From the NCBI RefSeq assembly GCF_932526225.1, contig NC_064036.1, forward strand, positions 5,217,519 to 5,281,518: a stretch of 64,000 bases of DNA, written 5' to 3'. Below the pieces are notes generated by a model that was given only the letters and a program-made list of their open reading frames with translations, made no database searches and was not told where the DNA came from. Both the position numbers and the translations under genes were made by a program. This document shows, piece after piece, positions 37,101 through 52,100 of this stretch; positions within the stretch are counted from its first letter, which is position 1, and every line of letters starts with the position of its first letter. This DNA comes from Nematostella vectensis (taxonomy: Eukaryota > Cnidaria > Anthozoa > Actiniaria > Edwardsiidae).

Positions 37101-40100
37101 TAGCAGAAGCGTACAAATACAAGAAAATTACAAAGGTAAAGATTATAAATGAAAAAAACTGAACGATAAACGGTTACCTGTTCGCCGGATGCGCAAGCCT
37201 CAATCCGCTACTTTCATGAAAACTTGCAGTTAATGAAATCACATTATTTACATTCAAGTTTTCTTTAAAAGCGCAAGAGCAACAAAGAGGTTAATACACA
37301 ATTTTTATTCACTTGTTCATAGCGGAAGGCCAAAGCGTGTCGTAAATTTCCCGCTATTATTAAATCCCATCTTCTTTTACGAAGAAGAAAGTTTCTAGAC
37401 GAACAAGTAACGGACACCTGCAGGTGGTTTCTTCCAACAGTACACATAATAGCGACCTGAGTGTACCGTTGTCGATACGTCGACAAAACCTTCATCAAAC
37501 GCCGTAAATTAAATAAAACAAAATACATTTTAAATGAAGCATCTAATGTCGGGGGCTCATATTGTTCCGTATTCAGCAGTTGCCGCCTTTTGTACAAGTC
37601 TGAGATATTTCATTCTTATCTATCAAAATTATTTTTTCTCTTTTGCTAACACATCTCTGAAGCCCTAAAAATTGTTTGCGTTCTCGGTATTTTTGGATTT
37701 TGAAAACTATAACTGGTATTGGAATTGATTCGGGTATTAGTTTATACCTTTTATGGGCCCCAAGAGGAGCCAGGCTAGTACACCAGTTGATCTGACACGG
37801 GTTCGAACCTTGGGCTTCTTGTTTAAGAACTCGCGATGTGTTTATTCTTGTCTGATTTTTATAACTGTGGTGTCATATCATATCGGGCAGACTTACCTCA
37901 TGTAAGGAGATGTTCATTGTGGTTTGGTTGAACACTGGGCTATTATCATTGACATCGGTTATCCTGACGATTATGTTGCATGTTGCAATATGGTTACCAT
38001 CCGATGCCGTCACCTGATGGTCAAGGGATACAGTTACAAAAACACGGATGAGGGATAGACATGGGAAACGAGTGTGGGGAAGGGAGGACAAACACATCCC
38101 AATTTCCCCAACTGCTGCACTTGGAGTACTTGGTAAAAAATGGTTACTAAATCAGCTCCCAAAGTCACAAAATTTTATATTTCAGTATTGGTTGCTCAGG
38201 TGTTTTTCATCCTACTGTGAGAACTGTGATTTCCCAAAGATAAAATTATTTAGCGGGGCACTATAACCATGGCAAACTGAAAAAACAAATTGGGTGGAGC
38301 AGTCTATGTAATAAGTGGCAAAGAAAGCACGTTTGCTTTTATCTTATACAATATAATCTTTCAATATAAATTTTAGCTATAAATGACAACTCACATATAT
38401 GTCTCAATACTGACCGTAATGTTGTAGTTGTCTTGCCTCTCTCGGTCCAAGAGACCAGCAGTGATAATAATCCCTCTATATCGCGAGCCGCTTGAAAAAG
38501 GCAGCCGTTGCGTCGTGATATTAAATGCGCTATTCCCAACACTATAGGTAATCTGTTGAACAATTAAAACGAATGTACTCATATATACCAAGATAACCTG
38601 ATTCTGACTAATGCTGTAGAAAGATACACCGCTATTTCGCATACACATCCGTTAAATTATTAATGGGTAACTTTTGTACCTTTGTGTTGCTAGGGTCGTC
38701 CTTATCAACAGCATTGATTGATGCGACCGCTGACCCAATATGTGCATTCTCGCTGACGCTGACAAGTTGCTCACATTGTTCGATAACGGGAGCAAAGTCG
38801 TTTTCGTCGTTGACAAATATTGTTACCTGTACAAAAAGAACAAGCATCCAGTTAAAATAAAAATGGTAACTTGTAAATGTTGCATGGTGATATTACGACA
38901 GGCTCGCGGGAATAAAAACGCTCGCGCTTTAGCCAATAAAGATCGAGAACCAATGAAGAAGTGAGCCCTACGTCTAGTACGCCAATGAAGACTAAATACA
39001 CAAAGGAGGTTAGTAAGCATGTAAAAAGTACAAAATAAAAACACTGCTCTCAATATTTTGAAATATTTTTCGCGCTTGCCGTTAAAAATAATCGGAGATT
39101 TTTTACGTAATCGACCGTAAGTGAACTGGTGACAATGCGGCTTTAAGCTTTTAAGCTCTCAATAAAACTACCCTCCCACGCTGTGCAACCCGTTTTGATA
39201 CTAATAGCTCTAGTAAAGTACATACGTAGCCGAGAGCCATCCGGGATGGCCGACCCTCGTCCTCAGCTGTGATGGTGAGATCGAATCGGGAGACCATCTC
39301 ACGGTCCAGGGGCTTTCTTGTGCTGATCACACCCTTCAGATTAGAAAAATTGTATTCAGGAATATGACAAAAGAAAGACGTCTATACGGGCGTGACGGGG
39401 TTATCGTCCTATCGTTTAGGGTATCCCTTAGGGGGTGTAGAAGGATTTTTTTCCGATTCTGACATCCTTAGGGTATAAAATTCGACCAATCGCTTTTGCC
39501 GACGATCAACCCCGTGATCGTCGTCTTTAGTTCTCTACCCCTAAAAAAATTCAATTAACTTTTTAACGTGTAATGTAGCAGAAGTATTCAGAAACCCAAT
39601 TTTCTCGTCGCTCTTATCTCCCTTCGCCATGAATACCGCTATAGGTACGTACCGTAACGTTATGTATAGTAAAATAGCCTCCAGGATCTCCTGACGATAT
39701 TTTGAATAGAAGCTTTCCTTCGTCTCGTTCACTAGCATTAACCTGAACGATTACTTCTTCTGAAGGGCCATTCTCGCTTATATTCACCGAGTAGTGCACG
39801 GGGTCAAATACAGGGTTATTATCGTTCTCGTCTGCGATTAGGATGTCGAATGAGACCATACTGCTGTTGAAAGGCGGCTGTCCTGAGTCGGTTGCCATGG
39901 CGTAGAATACAAACCTGGAAAAGGTATACAGCTCTTTCAGATAGGGTTTCACTCTCAGCATGAAAGGCATGTGTTGCAGCACACGATATGTCATGGGTAA
40001 TGTAAAGATAGCGATTCCCCCGAAATAAACTTTATTTTGCTCTTTCTATTTTCTATGTGGCGCTAACACGTGTGGTTCTTTTTTCGTTTTTTTTTTTAAT

Positions 40101-43100
40101 TTTATTTTAGCCTTATCTGATGAATAGGTGTCGTTTTCAGAAAAGAACCGCAACCCCCCCCCCCCCCCCCCCCCAACCTACCCACCCCTTCGCGGATTCC
40201 AATTTTATTTTATTTTGCTAAGGTGAACTTCATTTATGGTAAAATACAGATAAAGTAAGTAAGTAATAACCATACTAACCTGTTCTGAGCTTCTCGGTCC
40301 AAACTATCTCTGACCATAATCTCCCCATTGGGCTTTATTGAGAACTTCCCATCGGGCACAGCATACCCTGAGAATGTCACACGTGCATTGGAACCCTCGT
40401 CCAAGTCTGACGCACTCAGAATGTACACCAGTGATCCTGTAAGAATAAACAATCAGAGGCAATCCAGGTAGGGTGTTTCCTCTCATTTATCGTAGTCTAT
40501 GGCAACAAACCCGATGTGGTGTTTTTTTTTATGGTGATATACCCGGTCGGGTGTTTTTTATTTATGGTAACGTACCCGGTAGGGTGTTTTTTTTATCTTT
40601 TTTTAACATATCCGTTGGGATGTTTGTATTTATGTAACATACCCGGTGGGGTGTTTTCTCTAGTGACTACGACTCCTGGGTTATTGGTGATGTTTGGTTT
40701 GTTGTCATTGACATCATTGACATGGATTGTTACGTTTGTAGAGCTGTTCATGGCCGGCTCCCCCCTGTCTGATGCAAGCACTGTAAGAATATATCTGTCT
40801 GTTGTCTCTCTGTCGAGGGGGAGGAGGGTGTAGATAGAGCCACTCTTGTTGTTTACGGCGAAGGAGTTATCAGTGTTCCCTCCTGCAAAACCAAAAAATG
40901 GCAATGACAATAACAATATCAAGATTAAAGAGATTTTTAGAACAAGCAGCAGCTATAAAAATAATGGAAAAGCAATAATGGAAAAGCAACGGTGTCAAAA
41001 GTCAAAAACAGAAACAAAACAACGATAATGACAGTAGTAACAATTCTTCAGTACAAAGGCTACTGACTGCAACAAGAATGACAAATGAAATAATTAAACA
41101 ACAAGCATTAGCATCAGGTACAATTACAAAAGTAAAATACAATTACCGACATATTACCTATTATAGAGTAAACAATATCGGCATTGATTCCCTCATCTTT
41201 ATCCAACGCAACCACTATCGCAGCTACCGCTCCAACCTGGCCCTCTAAGACATTCCCATCATAATGCGCATGCGTGAAGGTCGGACGGTTATCATTGACA
41301 TCTCCCACACGGATGAGAATCGTTGTCGAATTGGCGTTCGATTCAGGGATTCCACGATCTCGTGCTTCGACTTCTAGTTGATACTGCGCTTTGTTTTCTC
41401 TATCCAGCGATGATACCAAAGTGACAATCCCTGTAAGTAGCAAGAAGTGGTCCAAATTTCATACTCATAAAGAACAGCTAGGAGATATGCCCATTGGTAA
41501 ACCTGGGAGACTAGAAGTCATTTTTTTCTATTGAATATTTATCTCCTTTATAAAGTACTACCGGCACTAAAAGGGATAAACAAAAAAACATCAAGCTCAA
41601 ATTTCTAACATCAATAAGAGGGAGGCATAAATAGTTATGCAAACATACCATGAAGCAATGCCATACCTGTTGTATAGTTAATTCTGAATAGACTTTCTTC
41701 CCCCATAAGAGTGTATCGCACTTCAGCATTGATACCGTCATCCCCGTCTACGGCGCGAACACGAAACAATGTGCTCCCAACAGGGGTTGTCTCGGGTGTA
41801 GATATATTATAACTTGCCATTGTGAACGATGGGGTGTGGTCGTTTGTATCCATGACTATAACGTGCACTACAGAGAAAAGGTTCGTTCGGCATTAATTGA
41901 CGGTTATGGAGAATTTAGTGGAAAGCTAATTATGTGTAAAGAAAAGTAAAAAAATAAGCTTACAAAATAGTTTGAGCAATGTTGTGTTTTTTTTTTTCAA
42001 CAGTAGAATTGCTTTCATTTGCCAATGAAGCAAAATGGTCAAATAAAAGATAACAATAGCAAAAGCTAAAATGTACTTCGTTTCAAAAATAGAAAAAAAA
42101 TTACATTGACGAATACATCACGCTCCGTGGTAGATCCGTGCGTTAACCACACCATAGTTTTATCTAGAACATTCGAGATGCAAGGAGCGGGAACCTGTTA
42201 CCAGAAGGTGCGTGCTTAATTTGTTTTTTCTAAGGCAAATTATTAAACGAGACTGGAATGCCCAGGGTATAGAAACGTGTATTTGAACAACTGTTGCATT
42301 GCATTGTAAGATGATATTATTGAATCAAAACTGGATGTTTTCGGTATATTATTAGGGTAATAATGACAGCCAATTTGAATTTTTACAGCGCGACCAGTAA
42401 AACCGAGAACGCCAAAAGATTGCATGGAATGTTTATGATTTCAACAAATTACAAGTAACAATTCAGACACTTATTAATGTTAACGAATGTTTTCGACGAA
42501 AATATCTTTATCGTTTACGGTTTCACATGCATCATACCAGAACAGTTGACTTCCATGTCGGATGAGTTGCTATTTCTTGCTGTGACCATGAGGTTGTAGG
42601 CAGGAATGGATTCCCTGTCGAGGGCTCGAGTCGTGGTGATGATGCCGGTGTACGGATCCACCCTGAAGGCGTCACTGGTCAAGTTGTACTCAACTCGACC
42701 GTTATGGACTTCGTCTGGATCAGTGGTGACGACCTGGTTAAACACATTTAGCCACCGGATAATCAAAACGCTTCTTAGAATCCTGCTGGCATTGATGACA
42801 ATTCTACTGCTAATAATAATGGCAGAGTGGTGGTTTTACTTTCACCAAGCAGAAAGTTGTGGTTATTTTTTCTGAAGACGGATTGTTTGCATGTCGTGTA
42901 AGCAGATGATGATAATGATAATGATTTTTGATGATAGCGATGATGACAATGACAATGATTCTGCTGCAAATAATGATGGAAAAGATCTACTTTCACCACA
43001 ACCTGTCCAGCGGGAATTTATTGCAGGTCGATTAAGCAGACGATGAAGATGCTAGATGACAATAATAATATTGACGATGATTCTGCTGCCAATAATACCG

Positions 43101-46100
43101 GCAATGATTTACCTTCACCACAAAATGTCCAGCCGGAAGGTTTTCCAGAAGACGGACAGTTTGCGTGTCGTGTAAGCAGACGGGGCTATTGTCATTGACG
43201 TCCATAACATATATAATCACAAGAGCAGTACTTCGCCTTGGGACCGCGCCTCCTAGCAAGGAAATATTACAATCATTAGTTGAAAGGAATTTCAACAAAA
43301 TGTGTTCAAGGCAATGCCATTGCTAAAAAGCCTGTTCCTTTTTGTTTGTTTGCTTCTTTGTTGTTTTTGGCATAACCGACTGACGCCTTAACATATTTCA
43401 GTCGTATTGGTATGTCCAGCATTTTATAGAAACGACTTACAGTCTTGTACTTAAATGGCTAATTCCAATCAAAGCAACCATGTCGATCATCTAATCTTTT
43501 TTTTCTTATTTTGCATAATTGCATTGAATACGCCTCAAAGACGTTAGAACTTGAGTCCGAATGACGGGCATACCGTCTGCTGAGCCCACGGTCAGGGTGT
43601 AACTTGTAATTTTCTCACGCTCCAGCTTTGATACCAATTTGATCTCCCCAGTCACGTTATCCACATGGAAGGCCGCGCCTGTGTTCCCGCTCACAATGGA
43701 ATAAGAAACATTTGCATTCGAAGCCAAGTCATTATCCACTGCCCTTATCTGGAAAGAAGAGTATTTAAGTAGTTTATGATCAATTGATATCCAGTTGTTT
43801 TGCGTTAATTGCGTTAATTGATTAACCCTGCTCGAGTGCTAGTATCTCTTAGACTTTATTACCTTTCATTAGCTAGAGATACATGTATAAAATGCATTTG
43901 TTACACATTTGTGTAAGTTCTGTTGATTCTGTATCTAAACCTTGCCATTTTGCTGTTTAAAACTCTGCTTCTCCGGTGCTACTTCTAAAAATTAAAGTCA
44001 TACGTATTGATTGATATATATCACTGGATGTTCTTAATATATCCTCTACCATCCGTTGTGCATCCTTGGCTCTAAATCGTTCGCTTTTAAATACCTTTTT
44101 ATATCATCATTCTTATAATACTCGGCCTTTGTTTTTTGTCCTATATCATATGTACTAATAACGTACAGTAACCCTTCCATTTACCCTTCCCCCCACTGTG
44201 CCTTTTCTAATTCTTATGACTGAAAAAGTATCATACCTTCAGTACTGTGAGACCAGGCGAAGCATCTTCAGACACATTGGCAGTGTACACATCTCGATCA
44301 AACACCGGGTCGTTATCATTCACGTCAAGAAGATTGACAGTCACCATGGTGACATTCACTAGAGGTCTGTTAGGTATTGAGTCCTGTGCAATGACGCTGA
44401 AGGTATAGTTTTTGATACCTTCTCTGTCCAGAGATCCAACAGCGCGCAAAACACCCGTGTCTTTATCTATGGCAAACGGACCTGAAGAACAAACAGAACA
44501 AGTATGTCGCTTAGCTTACTTAACTTGCTCTTTTTGAGGTCACCAGAATAAAACACGTTACAGTTGTGGATCACAAAATACTGAAAAATCAGTTGCTAGA
44601 GTTAGAACTCTAGCAACATGTCTCACAAGGCATGACAACTTTTTGATTACCTTACCTGTCGAGTTTCCAAGCGTGTACTGCAGTTTGCCACACAAGGGGC
44701 AGTTACTAGAGTCTGCATCTAGATCATGGGCAGATACTACACCTACAATCGCATGGTCAACTGCAAAGTCTCCCTAAAAAAAAAAAAGAATACAATAAGA
44801 ATGTGAATAAGCCACTTGCACTTAGATGATGAATACGGAAAATGACGGCCCGCCGGTCCGAAATATAGGAAAATATCGGCCGCTGAATCAGCTAATCAGA
44901 GCGCGCGCCATATAATGCACTATATTTATCTAATATCCGTCTCACATTTAGGGGTAATATTATGTAGACACACAGGTACCAGTACCCAGTACCAAGTCGC
45001 TAAAATTTGGAGGAAGAAAGAAAAAGAAGAAAAAAAACGCGCAAACGGTTCTTGTGCGGACGGACTTTTTTGTAGTGTGCAATTCTTTCTGGTTAGGGCG
45101 TGGTTAGAATTTATTTTGTGATCCCCCCCCCCTACTTTCCTATTCTATATAAGCCATACACAGAATCATCATTTGCATCACGCATTTTCTGCTGGCGACT
45201 GAGCACAAACCTCACCTCACTGATCCAGAACGTGTAGTTGTCTTGGCCAAAGCTAGGGTAGTTATCATTGACGTTATCAACTGTGACGTTCACAAATACA
45301 ACCCTGCAACAAAAACGTAGTGGTAAAAACAAGAACTTAGAATTTCTAGATTTACTGTAGCATCTACCACACAGCAATATTAGCTGCCCCCCCTCCCTAA
45401 AAAAAGAACTATGCCTTGAACGTCACTGTATGTAGATATGTTTCCAACACAAGTATATTAATAGTAATAACACTCAGATTTTGAGAAGCCCAAAAAGGGA
45501 GGCAATGGCAGAATAAGAAAGGTTTACAAGCAACAAACTCAAGCGTCTAGTAAAGTCTAATGGCAAACCCAGCCCCTCCTGAGTCATACTGCGCATTCAC
45601 ATGTATTGCAAAAGACCGGTGAGCAGAGTATTTCTAAAATACACAAATGTAATTAACCTTGGCTTAATCCTTAGTTTAAAAAAAGTGTACGGAAAGGGGA
45701 TTCTGCGTAGGCTGTGGTCACTTGTCCTACACTTTTACGGAAAACACAAAGGAATCTTAAAGAATCTGTGCCTGAAATTTTAGTGCCTCATTCAAATATA
45801 CACAAATAAGACTGAAATCCACTTGATTGATCCTGGAATTCAATTCATCCTACACATGGGTCCATTTTGTTGCAAAACTATTTCTAAAAGATTTCTCGAA
45901 ACCATAATTCAATACAAATAAAAACATACGCTACCTACACGGGCGATAGGATAGTCCCATTCTTTAAACAAGGACCCGCACTATAAAAGGGCTTAACTCC
46001 GCCCTCTTTCGGCTGAATAAAATTTAAATTTTAAGATGACAACACGCCGTAACATTGCGTCGGTAGTGAGATATTTTAGTTGTGTTACCGTTAATAATTT

Positions 46101-49100
46101 GAACTAGTTTTTACTGCACATTCCTGCTCTTTTGGTAGGTTATTTATTGTTAGTAGAAAAGAGAAAATAAACCGAGCAAACGAGAAGAAAAACGCTTCAG
46201 AAGATGAGTTTGGGTTTCGCTCCTCGTGGACAAACAAGACACGCTTGACTGAACTCCGGAGCTCCGCACCGCGTAGCAGTTTACTGACAATTAAGCTTTT
46301 CGTGGACCTGGTACAGACGCTTATATAGTGCGGGTCTTTGTTTAAGCTATCTGTACCGCCACAAACCCCGTTATTCACCTCTAATTAAATGCGCTGTATG
46401 CGTAGTGACCCGCGCATGCGCCAGTTAATCATGTTTTACTAAATCCAGCCGTAGAAGCACTTCGGCTGGACTTGTGGAGGTTCTTCAAAGGCCGGGAGGT
46501 CAATTAGGATCATGTGAGAAAATGTAAATTGTCTCAGTTTTAGTAGATATCAATAGTTCACTAGATGCACACAAAAAACGATTCGGATTGAAATTAAAAT
46601 TTTATTTTTCTTTAAACTGGGACTATCCTATCGCCCGTGGTGTGTCATGGATTTCAATTCTAATTAGTACTTACAGAGACAATGGCGGCCGCCCATGGTC
46701 TATGACTTCTATTGCGACGGTAAATACTGTGGGCTTCTCCTCAAAGTCTAACAGTTTGTTCAGGGACATTATACCGGTTACGTTGTCTACAACAAACTAA
46801 AGAAATGTAACGAAATAATTAAAGGATTTAAAAATGTGGTTTTCACAAGAGAATGGCAAGGTGATATAGGGACAAATATTTGAATAGTCTATAAAAACAT
46901 AATCTACTTAGCTAGTGTATCGTTAAAGAATCTCGGTCAAGCAATCCTTTGTTATTTATGTAGATTAAAATTACAACGGTTTATTCGCAAGGAAACTTCA
47001 AAATAACAATCTACGATTCAACGGTCTGATAAGTTCTACGATCTGATAAGTTATTGAAGATATTTCATTGAAAATAATCTTGGTTACTCGCTTGAAATTA
47101 GACGATGGAAATGGATGCTTTGTGTGACTCGGCATTAAGCGGGGGCATAAAATGGCGGCGTGATTGGCCTTCTTTATGGATCTTTTCTTGGACAGAGAAC
47201 CATCATGAGGACCATTTAGATGCTTTAAAGACTTTCAAGGTTCTTGTAGTTGGCAAAACTGGAGTAACAAAGTCGCACTTGGTAAATACATTATTGGGCG
47301 CCAAAGTTGTCGAGGAAGGCTCAAAGTTCGATCCTGGCACATCTAGAGTGACAAAGCACCAGAAGCTAATCGGTCGAGTCAGGTGTGACAGTCTGGGACA
47401 TCACGAAGACGAAGTTTATCTAGAGAAGATCAGGCCAGTCCTGAGTGAGATACTCTACTGCAATTAAAAAGGACAATACGAGGTTTGTCCAGAGTGAGGT
47501 AAATGCCATCCGTGCTATTTCTTCACTGGACAAAAGCATTTGAAAAATATCTGTTGTCCTGACGTTTGCAAATAAAGTAAGAAATGAAGACGACGAGATT
47601 GACCCAAAAGACTTTAGAGTAAAACAAACCCAATGGAAAGAGAAGTTCATCAGAATTTTTGTTGAGGGGGGGGGGGGGGACATTTTAGGTTACTTTCACT
47701 CGCAAGTAAAGTATAGTGGACAGGAAAAGACCCAAGCTACCCACGACTGATGACTGGGTGTCAGACTTTTGGTTGGAGGCGTTTAGGGGCCACAAGACCC
47801 TCTAGAAGACTAATGCTACTCAGCTTTCATAAGGATAGATTGAGGCTTCGCGATAGGCCTACAGGTTAAGGCTGTAGTCAAGCCAAGCTATCTTCCGGCC
47901 AAGAACGGGCTACGAATGTCTACAGCGGTATTCGAAACCACACTTCAAGCCCCAGGTTGAGCCGCCAAGCCAATGGGACATACCAAAGCCAATATGGTAG
48001 AGACGCAGTCTTCTCTTGTCTGCACAGGACTTTTGGAGAAAGGAAAGAGCTACGTCCCGAAATATTCTATGCTACCAGAAACGAACTCCGGCTCGAAGTA
48101 TTCCTATAACACGGAAAAGCATGCAGTACAACCGAGACTTGTGGTGCTATGATGATGAAAACGGAGCCATTTTCAACTGGTCCAACAGTGCGACAAACGA
48201 GTTTACCATTCATCTCTGCGTGCCCAGTAAACTCTTGTCACAATGATTATCCACAACAAATCCTCTCGCTGTGTATAATAATATAAAAGTTGTAACTTTA
48301 AGTACTACCAAGGACTTCCAATGAGAATAAATAACGAAAGTGGTGACGGATTTGGTGAATTCTTCCCCGTTTACATTCCCCACGAAAAGTACGAGTCGTT
48401 CTGGGGCAATGTATGGGAAGGAGCTAAGGAAATAGGGGGTGCTGCATGGGAAGGCTGCAAGAACTTCATCAAGGACAAAGTTCCAGCTGTCGCAGGAGTG
48501 CTTCTGGCGGCATGTCTAGCCTAAGATACACAAGCTACAGCTTGATTGATGAGGTTAGCCAAGGGACAGCCCTCAAGAGGAGATAAAGGGAGGAAATCTT
48601 TTTTTACAATAATGCTTAAAGCTAACCATCTGAGAAAGGGCTTTTATTAGAGTAATTTGGTCAGATCAAGATAAAACAATAAGATTAATGTATGTAAAAA
48701 AAAAACTTAGAATGCAAGCAAAGCAAAGACAGCGATTCATGGATAGCTACCGTATTTTTTGCACTTGCAAACATTCCCACATAGTTTTCTAGACAAGGCT
48801 ATGTCCATTTGAGAGAATGTTAAGGTTGACTTATGGCATCGCTGTTGTTTTATATCACATGTACGTATACACCTATTTCAAAATTTGTTGTCAGTGCAAA
48901 CGGCAAATGGCGATTGACAAATGAAAGTGCTACGGCCCATGGATCTCAGAATATCTTTTCCAAATTCAGATAAATTTAAATAAAACGCACAACTATCCAT
49001 TTAATATAATTAGTATATGGTTCCGATATCACTTGAGTTTATTTATTACCTTTATTTTTACAAATCATTATTACCCACCAACACCTTTTGGTCGTAGAAC

Positions 49101-52100
49101 TGCCATTCGGCAAATGCCATTTGCCGTTCGCACTGACAACCTTTATTGAAATAGGTGTATATTATGCTAAAAGTGCTTGCAAATAGATGGGTTTCTTAGA
49201 GGGCGAGGATTCAAGTATGTTGAAGGAGTCAGTCATGTTTCAATTATATTATACTCTGTATCGTATCACGGATCTTTAAAAATGAAAACCACTAGGGTAT
49301 GACTTACTTGTAAAGTACTTTCTTCGAATTTTTTATCACAGTTTAGAAAAGGGTGGAGTACTTACTATTGCATAAAGCATAACATATATAAAAATCCAAG
49401 AGGGTATTAATTTTAATACTGTTGAATAATCTCAATACTAATTTAGGATTTTATCAAATATGTTATGTGTGGAAGTATATATACAAAGCTTCAAATTTGT
49501 ATTTTAAAACAACCTTAAAAACAATCTTTTTGATAACATTGACTACTTTGAATGGGGTCATTAGGCAAGTTTTGAGAGTGGATGATACAGTACCTATGTT
49601 TAGCAATATATTTTTTTGGAAATATTTTTTTTCATATTTATTTTCATTATTTATTTATCTTTTTTTCTATTTTGTTATATTTGTTAAAAAACACCACATT
49701 GTAGCATTGCATTCTGGAAAACATCTGAATATGATTTACCTTGCTGTGGCCGCTGACCATGTGGTACAGAAGATGTGCATTTTCTCCACTATCTTGATCA
49801 GTGCAATTTAGGTGAATCAAGCTTTGACCGACTGAGGTGTTCTCGGGTATACTGATGGTATAGTAAACTATAAAAGGCAAAAAATGACAGATGGCAGATG
49901 TGACATATGGTGTGAAACATGTGCGACTAGCCGAATTTCCCCTCTCTTATACTTGGATGTGGGATATGCTTATCAGTTGGTTTTCCATGCCCTTATATCA
50001 ATTAATGAGGCAGTATTTGGAAAAAGGAAGGCAAGGAGATGTATCCAGATGTATCTTTTGACATTTTTCTATTTTTGGTTTTTTGGTAATATTTTTTCTA
50101 GAGTTCCTAGTAAGGGATTGGAAAAGCAATGGACAGGAGAGGTGTAAATAAAGGGAATGACATATCATATTGTTATGCTCACCCTTGTTACAAACTGGTA
50201 TGTTATCATTAGAGTCCAAGACATTGACTGTTACCTAAACAAAAATTGACAAATTGAATTATAGTCAACTTAAGGTTTAAAATACAGTACAGGTTGAGAG
50301 TAACTCTAGAGTAACATAAACTCCACCGGCGACTTCTCGAGACTCTTGTATATTCTACTCAAGTGTGATTTGTGAGTATTAACTTGCAGAATATTCATAA
50401 GCTTGAGTTTGCGGAGTTTGTTTGTGGGCGACTGATTTCAGTGTTTGTTCTCTAGTCTGTATGTAGCTTAGCCAATAATATGAAATGCTCATTCATTGAA
50501 CAAATAAAATTAGTCACAATTACTGACTTACATTGATTGTTGTGTTCAATGAGCTGCCATCTGCCATAAACTGAAATTGCAAAGATATTATCATCAAAAG
50601 AGAACATGATGGAATGTTTATAACTGCTGCAAGAACACACTCTCAGGCACATACCGGGGAGGGTGCACAGGTTGCTGTGTGTCATTTCTTATTATTAAAG
50701 GGTTGTCAAAAATTATCCTTTTTCATGATACCTATAATTGTGAACTCCACCGCCCACCACCCCCCCCCCCCCCCTCCCTCCTCAGCACCTAATACTCTTT
50801 CTCACATTTCAAACACCAGTCAAGTTTTTGTATTATTGTAAGTAACATGAGGAACTGTTTTTATTTACACGGGTTATTGTACAAAAAGAAAAGTTAACAT
50901 CAGTGCATGATGCATGACAAATATTACTTTTCTGTTTTATGCGGTATGACCCTTAAACGTTCACCTTATCTCATTAGTGGCAGATCCGGTGTTCGTTTAG
51001 TGGATTCAAGTCATCATAATTACCTTGCCTAATAAAGTCGAAGACTATACATACACATTCATTGTACTACAGGGAACAGCCCAAACTGCGACAAAATGGG
51101 ATGAGTTGGGTGAAAAATGTGTGAACATGTGTTCCTCCAGGTTACATAAATTAAGCTGATAATTTTCAATATTAAATGTCAAAAAAATCATACCTCGAGT
51201 CATGAATCAAAATTAGAGGAAGTGGAGGATGAATCGCGGACACTGAGTTTGAATTCGGCTTAGACACTTTCTAAAAAAACTTCCTTCTCACCCGCTTTCA
51301 AGGCTCAATCACAACTCCAAGAGTGACTGAAGAACATTAAATGGCAAATTCGTTCCAAGCCTGAGGCAATAAAACCTGCTCTTAAAATCCACATGCCTCC
51401 CAGACTACCAAAATTTTGCAGCGAAATTTGGCAAGTGATCCTTGAAAACGGACCCTTGGTGTCTGGCAACATTGAAAAGCCGCACGAGAATTTGAAAACG
51501 CCGCCCGCCTCCGCCATCTTGTTGTGCCCTCACCCCCAGTGCAGCGCGGCTGAAAACACAGGGCTCCCGTCCACGACAAAAAAAAAACATGATGATCGAC
51601 TCGCTTGTGAGGGGGATCCTCAGAGTAAAATTGATAGGGATGCTCGTCTGAAAATTCGAAAAATAACCCTAAAAATAACTGCACATTAAAAATTGCTACC
51701 ATAAAAATACCCCAGAAGCAAAAATTACCACTAAAAACATTAAAACGTTAGAAGTTCTCCCGTTGTAAAACAATGTTTAGGATGACAAATTCCAAGTCTA
51801 GAAATGTAGAAGAAGAATTATTTCCCCACTACAACTCAGATCAGTTTAACAGAAGACTGGTGCTTAATCGCTTTAAACTACAAAAATAGTGCAATCAGTA
51901 GAATACTAAAGGTGGCCACCCATTCAGCAAGAATAGAAATGCATAGTAGCAAAAATTGCCCCTGGGTTGAGGTAAGGTACGCCTTCGACAACGCCGGACC
52001 TCTCTGGAGAACAAAGTGCAAGAAAGCGTACCGTAAGGGGTACAAACCTAAATTTGATAACCCTTCATTAGAGAGGGGGACAAAAGGGTTTGCGGTGATG

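Noticed and set aside
46091-46378. 95-codon minus-strand frame
   Set aside because: Lies within the MITE at 45938-46639 and has no recognisable protein features.
51382-51702. Overlapping frames of about 100 codons on both strands
   Set aside because: No domain, no splice support, inside a cadherin intron.
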